Assembly (NCBI RefSeq): GCF_036017915.1
Contig: NZ_CP107929.1
Location: 4,592,001 to 4,656,000 of the forward strand
Direction of reading: 5' to 3'
Length of the DNA: 64,000 nt
Origin: Micromonospora sp. NBC_00421
Lineage (GTDB): Bacteria; Actinomycetota; Actinomycetes; Mycobacteriales; Micromonosporaceae
The notes under the pieces are model-generated. The model did no database searches. It worked only from the letters and a program-made list of their open reading frames with translations, and was not told where the DNA came from. A program made the position numbers and the translations under genes. This document shows, one piece after another, positions 37,678-45,807 of this stretch (within the stretch, counting starts at the first letter, position 1; each line of letters starts with the position of its first letter).

Positions 37678-38346
37678 TCAACACATGTCCATAACTGCGT
37701 CGATGCCAAAAGGCAGCGAGAATACGGAGACTTCGAAACCTACCAGGGTTGCCGCCACCTGAATAGCTGCAGTGCTGGCAGTGATTCCCACCAGCGCAAC
37801 CGAGCTTGCAGCAAGCCCAACGACTCCGACCGCGAGAAGCATGCCCGCCACGAAACACTCTGAAGCCGCTCCAGTGGGATCGATATTGTTGGTCGGATTG
37901 CAGGCAGCGTAGGCGTACCGGTTGCCGTGCTTCGGGTTGCCGATGAAGCTGAGGTTGTCCTGCTGGGTGAAGCGGCCCTGAGCCGGGTTGTACCAGCGCT
38001 GTCCGAACTTGGTGAAGCCGGTCTGCGAGTCGTACGTGCCGCCGGCGTAGCGGAGGACGTTGGTGGCCGCACCGAGGTAGTACTCGTCGGTGAGGGTGCC
38101 CTTGGGCACCACGGGCGCTGCCCCCGCGGCAGCACGGGCGGTGCGTCGGGTCGGGCTGTCGTAGAGCCAGACGTTCTTGCCGGACCTGGGCGACACCAGC
38201 GAGGTGTCCGTCCTGGGGGCGGCGGACATGGGCGGGGCGGCGGACATGGGCGGGGCGGCGGACGCCGGACCGCCGACCGGGGCGATGACCATCGAGGCGG
38301 CCAGCACGGTGGCTGCCACTCCCCCGGTCGTGGTGCGTTTACCCAT
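37678..38346 (-). CDS. Short secreted RHS-core protein with hydrophobic C-terminal tip
   Basis: A 222-residue protein (ATG 38346 behind GGGAG). It has a signal peptide (1-~31, ending ASAAP) and a low-complexity PPMSAAP duplication. An RHS repeat-associated core follows at ~98-160: YDSQTGFTKFGQRWYNPAQGRF, QQDNLSFIGNPKHGNRYAY and NPTNNIDPTG. The tip at 161-222 is almost entirely hydrophobic. The YD repeats that normally build the RHS cocoon are absent. In large RHS toxins the sequence after DPTG is the toxin; here a membrane-inserting tip is plausible. Cotranscribed with a small membrane protein. Confidence 0.8.
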   Translation of the reverse strand: MGKRTTTGGVAATVLAASMVIAPVGGPASAAPPMSAAPPMSAAPRTDTSLVSPRSGKNVWLYDSPTRRTARAAAGAAPVVPKGTLTDEYYLGAATNVLRYAGGTYDSQTGFTKFGQRWYNPAQGRFTQQDNLSFIGNPKHGNRYAYAACNPTNNIDPTGAASECFVAGMLLAVGVVGLAASSVALVGITASTAAIQVAATLVGFEVSVFSLPFGIDAVMDMC

Positions 38347-39022
38347 CAATTCTCCCTATGTTCTCCACGGGAGGGATTCCCGTGGTCGAAGCCATGCGGT
38401 AATTGCGCCCCACCGGCCGGGAAAACGGCCGGAAATTGGCGCGCGGATATGGTGCCGATCGCCGATTTGGCGATGACGACACAGGGTGCGGTATTAGCAG
38501 CGGATGACGTCGGCGAAAGCGGGCCGGACCTGCTCAGGACGGCATCGAGCCGCCCCCAGAGAGGGTCAGCAGCGACGGTCCGGTGTCGGAGCTGTGCGGT
38601 GTGGCCTGTCGAGCAGACCATTGGCGGTCCAGGTTGCCGGCGTTATCCGCATGGCGACGCTTTCGGCGGCCGGTCGTGGGCGACGCCGGCCCACAACGGG
38701 CAGCGGGCAGCAACGCCATTATTGACGGCGATTGTCCTGTGCATGATCGACTCCCCCGTGAGTCAATTGCCGTTCGACAAGCTTCCGCCCAAGAAGCTAT
38801 CCATCGATTGAATGGGTGTCGATGAAAAACACAACCAGGTAGGAGCTATGCCTGAATTCCCACACAATCGGACACCGATGTGACGATCCGTGTTCGGGCG
38901 GTAGGGCCGACCGTCACCCGCCCACAGGCGGCAGATCACCAGTGGGCCGGAGTGCCGGCGACGACCGGGGGCCTGACATCCGCCACTCCGGTCCGCCCGA
39001 ACGAGCGCCCCTGGGTGGGCGG
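38347..39022. other. Gene-free stretch upstream of the mini-RHS gene
   Basis: About 0.68 kb of lower-GC DNA. A hairpin CCACGGGA-5-TCCCGTGG (38365-38385) lies in the RHS 5' leader. A 33-codon minus ORF at 38744 with GGGGGAG upstream and an 11-residue plus ORF at 38848 behind AGGAG are present, but I see no support for either being a gene. Confidence 0.45.
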
Positions 39023-40123
39023 TCAGCGGTCGACGGTGCGGCGTACCCCGTCGTGTCCGGCGCAGGGCTTCGGCCGGCCGCCGGTCAGGCTGACCGCGCC
39101 GTCACGGCACAGCACCAGGTAGCCGCGCCCGGCCCAGAACTCCGGCACGCAGTCGAACCAGTCGCAGACCCGGTGGTCGGGCTCGCGGACCCGGTCGCCG
39201 CCGCAGTAGTCGTACCCCATCGGGTTGGCAGGTGCCCCGCAGCGCCGCTCCCGCACCACCGACGGCGAGGGGGACGGGTGGTGCGGTGTCGGCGACGGCG
39301 GCCTGGTGCGCGACGGGACGGGCGCGGGCGCGGCGGTGGCCGCCGCCGCCACCTCCGGCGTCACCGGCGGATCCGACTCGACGAGCACCGCCGGCACCAC
39401 CAGGGTCAGCGCGGCGGCCACCGCGACGGTACGGCGACCGCCGGGGACGCGGGCGCTGATCCGCGCCTGCGCGGGGGTGGCGATCGCCGGCCGGAACGGC
39501 GCGCTCTCGGCGTGCGCCGCGATCAGCTCGTCGAGCTGGGCGAGGACGGCGGATCGCTGCTCGATGGCGTCGGCGAAGGCCAGGGTGAGCACGAACCGGA
39601 ACTCGGCCGTCGCGCCCGGCGGCAGCAGCACACCGGAGGTCTGCCGCCGGTCCAGGACCTGGATCAGGGTGACCGGCGCCGCCGGGTCGTGCAGCAGCCC
39701 GGTCATCCTCCCGTACGCCCAGTCGCGCCGGCCCCTCCCGCCGACCAGGACCAACCGGCGGTTGGTGACCACCGCGATGCCGGCGTCGGTGACCCGGACC
39801 CCGTCGGGCAGCCGGTGGCGCAACCGCCCGCAGTCCGGCTCGACGACCAGGTCGGGGGCGGGCAGCACGCCTGTGTGCCGGACCTCGACCAGTTGCGCGC
39901 CGGGCATCGTCGCGAGGACGGCCTCACCCGGGCCCAGTGCCAGCGGCAGGCCGACGCCGGCCGCCGCCGTGCCCCGCAGGCCGACGGCGAGTGCGCGCAG
40001 TCGGCGCAGCTCGTCGTCGCGGCGTCGCCAGGCCCGCTCGACGGTGCGGAAGGCCCGCCGCCGCCGTTCGTTCTGCTGGCGTGCCCAGGTGTAGCGCCAG
40101 GTGGAACCCGTCGAATCAGTCAT
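39023..40123 (-). CDS. Single-pass membrane protein with extracellular Cys domain, unknown function
   Basis: A 366-residue protein (ATG 40123). The N-terminal ~230 residues are soluble: a basic helix WARQQNERRRRAF, then a beta-rich domain with VTNRRLVLVGG and FVLTLAFADAIEQR, similar to PH-like membrane-associated domains. A TM helix follows (TVAVAAALTLVVPAVLV), then a Pro/Ser/Thr linker and a ~75-residue outer domain with paired cysteines (CGAPANPMGYDYCGG, CDWFDC, CRDG, CAGH). Layout suggests a cytoplasmic sensor joined to a disulfide-bonded outer domain. Divergent from the gluconate operon. Confidence 0.7.
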   Translation of the reverse strand: MTDSTGSTWRYTWARQQNERRRRAFRTVERAWRRRDDELRRLRALAVGLRGTAAAGVGLPLALGPGEAVLATMPGAQLVEVRHTGVLPAPDLVVEPDCGRLRHRLPDGVRVTDAGIAVVTNRRLVLVGGRGRRDWAYGRMTGLLHDPAAPVTLIQVLDRRQTSGVLLPPGATAEFRFVLTLAFADAIEQRSAVLAQLDELIAAHAESAPFRPAIATPAQARISARVPGGRRTVAVAAALTLVVPAVLVESDPPVTPEVAAAATAAPAPVPSRTRPPSPTPHHPSPSPSVVRERRCGAPANPMGYDYCGGDRVREPDHRVCDWFDCVPEFWAGRGYLVLCRDGAVSLTGGRPKPCAGHDGVRRTVDR

Positions 40124-40375
40124 CGCCACGCCGATCCCTCCGCCGCGCGAGCCACCAACCGGGGTGTTCACCCGGCTCAACGGCAGCGACGAGCCCGACG
40201 GACCGGTAATGCGGATTTACCACCCGATCGGGGGATGGATTCCGATGAAGGCGGCACACGCCGCGCCGGTTCACCTTCCGGCCCGACGCCATGCGGGGTG
40301 GGGCGTCCATGGGTAACGTCAGCCGCAGCCGGGTCCGCACCGCAGCGCCCGCACCACCGACGCCAAGGGGGACCT

Positions 40376-41926
40376 GTGACCGGCCCGGACCAGCGCCACC
40401 TGGTGCTCGGCGTCGACATCGGCACCACAAGCACCAAGACCGTGGCGTACGACACCGAGGGCCGCCAGCTCGCCAGCCACTCCGTCGGCTATCCGCTCGA
40501 AGAGCCGCACCCCGGCTACGCCGAGCAGGATCCGCAGCTCATCTTCGACGCGGTGGTGGAGACGATCCGCACCGTCGTCACCGAGCTGGGTGACGGGATC
40601 GCCGGCCTGTCGTTCAGCACCGCGATGCACAGCCTGATCGGCCTCGACCCGGACGGCGTACCGCTCACCCCGTCGGTGACCTGGGCCGACTCCCGGGCCA
40701 GCAGCCAGGCCGAACGGTTGCGCGCCGCCCCGTGGGGGCTGGCCCTGCACCGGCGCACCGGCACCCCCGTGCACCCGATGGCCCCACTGCCCAAACTCCT
40801 CTGGTACGCCGAGCAGGAGCCGAAGCTGCACGAGCGGGTCGCGCACTGGGTCGGCATCAAGGACTACGTGCTGCTGCGGCTGGCCGACGCGCTGGTCACC
40901 GACCACTCGGTCGCCTCGGCCACCGGTCTGATGGACATCCACCAGCTCGTCTGGGACGGCCAGGCGCTGCGGATCGCCGGGATCACCGAGGAGCAACTCC
41001 CCCAGCTCGTCCCCACCACCACCGTGCTGCCGGGGCTCACCGCCCGCGCCGCCATCGCCACCGGCCTGCCCGCCGACACCCCGATCGTGGTCGGCGCGGG
41101 CGACGGCCCGCTGGCCAACCTCGGTCTCGGCGCGGTACGCCCCGGCGTCGTCGCCTGCTCCATCGGCACCTCCGGGGCGATGCGGGTGGCCGTCGAACGT
41201 CCCGCCGTCGACCCGCTCGGCGGGGTGTTCTGCTATGCGCTCACCGAGGACCGCTGGGTGGTCGGCGGGGCGATCAACAACGGTGGGATCGTGCTCCAGT
41301 GGGCCGGCGACGCGCTCGCCCCCGAGTTCGGCGAGCACGGCGAGGAGGAGCTGCTGGCGCTGGCCGCCACCGCCCCGGTCGGCTCCGGTGGGCTGATCAT
41401 GCTGCCGTACCTGCTCAGCGAGCGGGCGCCGCACTGGAGCTCGCTGCCGCGCGGGGCGTACGTGGGGTTGACCCACGGGCACCGCCGCGAACACCTCGTC
41501 CGGGCCGCGTTGGAGGGGGTCTGCCAACAGCTCGCCCTGGTCCTGGCGTCGGTCCGGGCGGCCGGCAACGAGGTCCGCGAGGTCCGCGCCAGCGGTGGTT
41601 TCGCCCGCAGCCCGCTGTGGCGGCAGATGCTCGCCGACGCGCTCGGCATGCCGGTCCGGTTCCCCGCCGGCCACGAGGGCTCCAGCTTCGGCGCGGCGCT
41701 GCTCGGCATGCAGGCGCTCGGCCTGATCGACTCCATCGACGTCGCCGCCGACCTGGTGCACATCGACGAGACGGTACGCCCCGAGCCCGCCTCCGCCGCC
41801 GTCTACGCCGCCCTGCTCCCCCTGCACTCCGAGCTGTACGACGCGCTGGTGCCCACCTTCGCGTCGCTGCGCCGGCTGGCGCCCAGCCTGCCGGCGGAGC
41901 CACCACCCACACCCGCACCCATGTGA
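40376..41926 (+). CDS. gntK: FGGY-family gluconokinase
   Basis: A 516-residue sugar kinase; GTG start behind AAGGGGGA. FGGY/actin-fold motifs are clear: phosphate-1 loop LGVDIGTTSTKTVAYD, TWADSRASSQA, GAGDGPLANLG, CSIGTSGAMRV with the phosphate-2 loop, and the C-terminal RASGGFARSPLWRQMLADALG and GSSFGAALLG. With the GntP permease 39 bases downstream it should phosphorylate imported gluconate to 6-phosphogluconate. No local GntR regulator is visible. Confidence 0.9.
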   Translation: MTGPDQRHLVLGVDIGTTSTKTVAYDTEGRQLASHSVGYPLEEPHPGYAEQDPQLIFDAVVETIRTVVTELGDGIAGLSFSTAMHSLIGLDPDGVPLTPSVTWADSRASSQAERLRAAPWGLALHRRTGTPVHPMAPLPKLLWYAEQEPKLHERVAHWVGIKDYVLLRLADALVTDHSVASATGLMDIHQLVWDGQALRIAGITEEQLPQLVPTTTVLPGLTARAAIATGLPADTPIVVGAGDGPLANLGLGAVRPGVVACSIGTSGAMRVAVERPAVDPLGGVFCYALTEDRWVVGGAINNGGIVLQWAGDALAPEFGEHGEEELLALAATAPVGSGGLIMLPYLLSERAPHWSSLPRGAYVGLTHGHRREHLVRAALEGVCQQLALVLASVRAAGNEVREVRASGGFARSPLWRQMLADALGMPVRFPAGHEGSSFGAALLGMQALGLIDSIDVAADLVHIDETVRPEPASAAVYAALLPLHSELYDALVPTFASLRRLAPSLPAEPPPTPAPM

Positions 41927-41965
41927 TCGCCCGTCCCCTCCCGGGTCGGACGCCGTCCGAAGGTC

Positions 41966-43549
41966 GTGATTACCGTGCTCGCTCTCCTCGCCGCACCGGC
42001 GGAACCGGCCACCAGCGCCGGTGACGCCCAGCTCGTCGTGGCCGCCCTGCTGGGCATCGCCGCGGTGGTGCTGCTCATCGCCTGGGGCAAGGTGCACCCC
42101 TTCCTGTCGCTGATCCTCGGTGCGGCGGTGCTCGGCGTGGTCGCCGCCATGGCCCCGGACAAGATGATCAGCTCGTTCAGCGCCGGCGTCGGCTCCACCG
42201 TCGGCGGGGTGGGTCTGCTGATCGCGCTCGGCGCGATGATCGGTGGGCTGCTCGCCGAGTCCGGTGGGGCCGACGGCATCGTCAGCCGGGTCGTCGGACG
42301 GGTCTCCGGCTCCGCCCTGCCCTGGGCGATGGCCGGGGTCGCCGCGCTGATCGGCCTGCCGCTCTTCTTCGAGGTGGGCGTGGTGCTGCTGGTGCCGATC
42401 GTGCTGCTTGTCTCGCTGCGCACCGACGTACCGCTGATGAAGATCGGCATCCCGGCGCTGGCCGGCCTGTCGGTGCTGCACGGCCTCGTCCCACCGCACC
42501 CCGGGCCGCTGGTGGCGATCTCCTCGCTCAACGCCGACCTGGGCCTCACCCTGGGTCTGGGCCTGATCATCGCCATCCCCACCGTGATCATCGCCGGCCC
42601 GGTGTTCGGCAACTTCATCGCCAGGTACGTGCCGGCCACCGCCCCGGCCGCACTGCTGCCCACCCGGCAGCCGGCCACCGGCGGCGGCGGCCGGCGCGGA
42701 CCCGGCAGCCCGGACGCCCCCGCCGCCGAACGCGGCCGGGGAACCGGCGGCCCGGAAGCCGGACGTGGCCGACCCGCCGACGACGTGGACGGCGACCTGC
42801 TCACCGACGACGACCTGGTCAACCCGGGCACCGGTCGGCCGGGCGCCCCGGTCGACGACAGCGGCACCGAGACCGCCCGGCGTGCCCCGAGGTTCTGGCC
42901 GGCGGTGCTCACCGTGCTGTTGCCGGTGGTGCTGATGCTGCTGCGCGCGGTCGGCGAACTGGCCCTGGCCGAGGGGACCTTCGCCCGGCAGGCACTGGAC
43001 ATCGTCGGCACCCCGATCGTGGCGCTGCTGGCCGGCGTGATCGTCGCCATGTTCACCCTCGGCTACCAGGCCGGCTTCAGCCGCAGTCAGGTCTCCTCGG
43101 TGCTCGGCGGCTCGCTGCCGCCGATCGCCGGCATCCTGCTGATCGTCGCCGCCGGTGGCGGATTCAAGCAGGTGCTCGTGGACGCCGGGGTGGGCAACCT
43201 GGTCGCCGACGCCGCCAAGGACGCCAATCTCTCCCCGCTGCTGCTGGGCTGGCTGGTCGCCGTCGGCATCCGGGTCGCCACCGGCTCCGCGACGGTCGCC
43301 ACCATCACCGCCGCCGGCATCGTCGCCCCGCTGGCAGCCAGCCTGGACCGCCCGGAGGTGGCGCTGCTGGCGCTGGCCATCGGCTGCGGGTCGCTGTTCT
43401 TCTCGCACGTCAACGACGCCGGCTTCTGGCTGGTCAAGGAGTACTTCGGGCTGACCGTGGGGCAGACCATCAAGAGCTGGTCGGTGCTGGAGACGATCAT
43501 CTCGGTGGTCGGCTTCGCCGGCGTCCTCCTGCTCGACCTGCTGCTCTGA
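41966..43549 (+). CDS. gntP: GntP-family gluconate:H+ permease
   Basis: A 527-residue polytopic transporter with GntP signatures: VLLIAWGKVHPFLSLILGA, VGLLIALGAMIGGLLAESGG, SVLHGLVPPHPGPL and CGSLFFSHVNDAGFWLVKEY near the end. Between the two halves is an ~80-residue hydrophilic, Gly/Arg/Asp-rich loop (TGGGGRRGPGS to TARRAPRF), longer than in enterobacterial GntP. GTG at 41966 has GAAGG close by. Forms an operon with gntK. Confidence 0.92.
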   Translation: MITVLALLAAPAEPATSAGDAQLVVAALLGIAAVVLLIAWGKVHPFLSLILGAAVLGVVAAMAPDKMISSFSAGVGSTVGGVGLLIALGAMIGGLLAESGGADGIVSRVVGRVSGSALPWAMAGVAALIGLPLFFEVGVVLLVPIVLLVSLRTDVPLMKIGIPALAGLSVLHGLVPPHPGPLVAISSLNADLGLTLGLGLIIAIPTVIIAGPVFGNFIARYVPATAPAALLPTRQPATGGGGRRGPGSPDAPAAERGRGTGGPEAGRGRPADDVDGDLLTDDDLVNPGTGRPGAPVDDSGTETARRAPRFWPAVLTVLLPVVLMLLRAVGELALAEGTFARQALDIVGTPIVALLAGVIVAMFTLGYQAGFSRSQVSSVLGGSLPPIAGILLIVAAGGGFKQVLVDAGVGNLVADAAKDANLSPLLLGWLVAVGIRVATGSATVATITAAGIVAPLAASLDRPEVALLALAIGCGSLFFSHVNDAGFWLVKEYFGLTVGQTIKSWSVLETIISVVGFAGVLLLDLLL

Positions 43550-43607
43550 CGGACCCCGCCGCCGGTCGGGCCGGCTCGCCCGCCCCGGCGGGGGAAAACG
43601 GCCCGGG

Positions 43608-44381
43608 TCAGGCGCCGGGGATGTTGCTCGGCGGGTCCTCGCCGATCAGGCCCGCCGCCGGCTTCTCCGCCGACACCGGCAGGCCGAAGTCCGCGTACGT
43701 CAGGTCGAGCGCCGAGACCTTGCCCGGCTCACCGGACAGCTCGATCCGGTAGCGGACCAGCCGCCCCTGCGCGTCCACGGTCGCGGTGAACGGCACCGCG
43801 GCGGCCCGCTCCCCGAGCACCCCGCCCAACCCGTCGCCGAGCACCTCGGTGCTGCGTCGCAGGTCCAGGGTGCCGGCGTAGGCCCGGTCGCCGGTGGCGC
43901 GTACCTCGGTGGCCGTGCCGAGGGTGGTGGCCAGCCGGGTGTTGTCCAGCCCGGTCCGCTTCGCGGCGGCCGCCTCGGCGGTGCCCAGGTGCCACCAGGT
44001 GCGCCCGTCCCAGACCGGCACCCGCCGGTCCGGGGCGGTCACCTTCACGTAGACGTCGGTGCCGGTGGCGAGCCGTTCGATGACCACCTTGCCGTTCGCC
44101 ACGGCCAGCGTCGTCGTCTCCAGCCCGCGCCGGGCCTTCGGATCCCAGACCAGGGTGGTGCCGTCCCCGCCCGCGCCGTCACCCAGGCTCAGCCGGTAGG
44201 ACTGCTGGTCGACCCGCTGCGCGGCGGCGGCCAGCACGGCGGTCGGCTCGGTCGGGGCCGGCCCGGACGCGGACGCCCCGGCGGCCGGTGTCGACCCGGC
44301 ACCGCCACCGTCCGAGGTGCAGCCGGCCACCGCCACCAGTACGACGAGGACGGCGGCGGTGGCCAGCTTCGGGTGCTTCAC
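43608..44381 (-). CDS. Secreted lipoprotein (LppX/LprG-like)
   Basis: A 257-residue lipoprotein. GTG 44381 follows GGGGAG. Signal peptide VKHPKLATAAVLVVLVAVAGC carries the lipobox with Cys21. After a Gly/Ala/Ser linker the mature part shows the beta-rich pattern of LppX_LprAFG proteins (QRVDQQSYRLSLGDG, DVYVKVTAPDRRVPVWDGRTWW, ...DLTYADFGLPV). These fold as half-barrels that carry lipids to the envelope. Monocistronic. Confidence 0.8.
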   Translation of the reverse strand: MKHPKLATAAVLVVLVAVAGCTSDGGGAGSTPAAGASASGPAPTEPTAVLAAAAQRVDQQSYRLSLGDGAGGDGTTLVWDPKARRGLETTTLAVANGKVVIERLATGTDVYVKVTAPDRRVPVWDGRTWWHLGTAEAAAAKRTGLDNTRLATTLGTATEVRATGDRAYAGTLDLRRSTEVLGDGLGGVLGERAAAVPFTATVDAQGRLVRYRIELSGEPGKVSALDLTYADFGLPVSAEKPAAGLIGEDPPSNIPGA

Positions 44382-44599
44382 GACGGTCTCCCCGGGCGGT
44401 GCGCCCGCCGGCCGAGCCGATCGACGCTTGTGACAGAGCGGTCGCGCCAGCCTAGCCCGAGGGCCTGCCGCCGACCGGCCACCCCTGCCCGGCCCTCTCC
44501 CCGGGAGCGACAACCAGCCCGGGCGCGCACCCGGGGGGACGACACCGCTCGGACCCGGGCACGCGCCGATACCGTTCCCCGCGCCCGTCGGCGCGCGGG

Positions 44600-44884
44600 T
44601 CAGGGAGCCTCGACGGCGGAGATGCGGTAGCGGTGCACCTCCGCGCCGAGGATCGCGGTCACCTGCTCCTGGGCCGGGCCGGACCCCCGGAACGCCAGCA
44701 ACTGGTCGTCGGACTCCCACCGTTCGTAGACGTTGATCCGGCCCGGCTCGACCAGGTCGGGACCGATCGCGAAGTCCACGCAGCCGGGCGCCGCACGGGC
44801 CTGCCGGACGACCTCCAGGCAGGACTCCAGGTAGGCGTCCCGCTCGGCGGGTGCGACGTAGAGACTTCCGGCGACGATGAACAC
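44600..44884 (-). CDS. Antibiotic biosynthesis monooxygenase (ABM)-like quinol oxygenase
   Basis: A 94-residue ABM-fold protein; GTG 44884 is preceded by GGAGG 7 bases upstream. It shows FIVAGSLYVAPAERDAYL, ARAAPGCVDFAIGPD, NVYERWESDDQLLAF and a final HRYRI strand. These cofactor-independent oxygenases or dimeric alpha/beta barrels act on quinones or unknown substrates. Confidence 0.88.
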   Translation of the reverse strand: MFIVAGSLYVAPAERDAYLESCLEVVRQARAAPGCVDFAIGPDLVEPGRINVYERWESDDQLLAFRGSGPAQEQVTAILGAEVHRYRISAVEAP

Positions 44885-44956
44885 GGGCGACCTCCGGTAG
44901 GCGGGTGGCACGTCCCCCATCCTGACCTACCGGAGGTGACGCCCTCGTCGTCCCGG

Positions 44957-45715
44957 TCAGGCCCGGCTGATCGCGTTGGCGTGGATCGCCTCCACCAGGT
45001 ACTCCGCCAGCCCCGGCGCGATCGTCTCGTAGTAGGCGGTGAACCGGGGATCGGCCAGGTACATGTCGGCCAGCCCGGTGTGCACCTCGTACGAGCAGTC
45101 GTAGAACCAACGGACGATGAGCTGCCGGTGCTCCTCGGCCAACGCCATCGCCTCCGCCGAGTCGGCCGGCGTCCCGCCGGTCAGCGCCGCCACGATCCGC
45201 CCGTTCCAGTCGTCCTGCGCCGCCCTGAACCGCAGCCAGTCCTCCTTCGAGTAGCCGGCCGCCCGTCGGGTCGACACCCGGTACGCCTCGGTGTCGCCCC
45301 AGCGCTGCCGCGCCTCCTCGGCGTGCTCCTCCGGATCGGCACCGCCGAAGACCTCGAACCGCTCCTCCGGGGTCAGGTTGATCTCCATCCGTCTCGCCTC
45401 CATCGCGATCTCGATCGCCGCGACCATCTCCTGGAGTTTCCCGATCCGCCCGGTCAGCAGGTCGTGCTGTCGGCGCAGGTGCGCCGCCGGGTCGGCGGTC
45501 GGGTCGTCGAGGATCGCCGCGATCTCCTCCAGCGGAAACCCCAGCTCCCGGTAGAAGCGGACGTGTTGCAACCGCTCCAGGTCCGCGTCGTCGTAGCGGC
45601 GGTAGCCGGCCGCCGTCCGGCCGCTCGGCGAGAGCAGCCCGATCTCGTCGTAGTGATGCAGCGTCCGGACCGTCACCCGGGCCGCCTTCGCCACCTGACC
45701 CACCGTGTACGCCAT
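44957..45715 (-). CDS. MerR-family regulator with TipAS ligand domain
   Basis: A 252-residue TipA-like regulator. MerR HTH: YTVGQVAKAARVTVRTLHHYDEIGLL, GYRRYDDADLERL; then a dimerisation coil (HDLLTGRIGKLQEM). The C-terminal ~120 residues are a TipAS domain (RRAAGYSKEDWLRF, LIVRWFYDCSYEVHTGLADMYLADPRF) including the Cys that binds thiopeptides in TipAS. It should act as a drug-responsive activator of its own promoter. GGAGG precedes the ATG. Confidence 0.92.
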   Translation of the reverse strand: MAYTVGQVAKAARVTVRTLHHYDEIGLLSPSGRTAAGYRRYDDADLERLQHVRFYRELGFPLEEIAAILDDPTADPAAHLRRQHDLLTGRIGKLQEMVAAIEIAMEARRMEINLTPEERFEVFGGADPEEHAEEARQRWGDTEAYRVSTRRAAGYSKEDWLRFRAAQDDWNGRIVAALTGGTPADSAEAMALAEEHRQLIVRWFYDCSYEVHTGLADMYLADPRFTAYYETIAPGLAEYLVEAIHANAISRA

Positions 45716-45750
45716 GGTTTCCTCCCTTCCTGCACCAAGGCTCCGGCCTG

Positions 45751-45770
45751 CCGTGACGTGAGGGTCAAGC
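45751..45770 (-). promoter_or_regulatory. TipA-type promoter/operator
   Basis: On the minus strand GCTTGACCCTCACGTCACGG, 36 bases upstream of the MerR/TipA gene. It closely resembles the known tipA promoter (CTTGCACCTCACGTCACGTGAGG, recalled), with a TTGACC -35 and the long spacer typical of MerR control. Confidence 0.65.
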
Positions 45771-45807
45771 CCGATTCTGCGCCGACTCCCCCGTTTCGCC
45801 GGCGGGA

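Noticed and set aside
38643..38744. 33-residue minus ORF with GGGGGAG upstream
   Set aside because: No hydrophobic or conserved feature, and codon usage is not distinctive; left as an unproven ORF.
38848..38883. Eleven-residue ORF behind AGGAG (PEFPHNRTPM)
   Set aside because: Good ribosome-binding site but no downstream gene in the right orientation and distance to make it a leader peptide.
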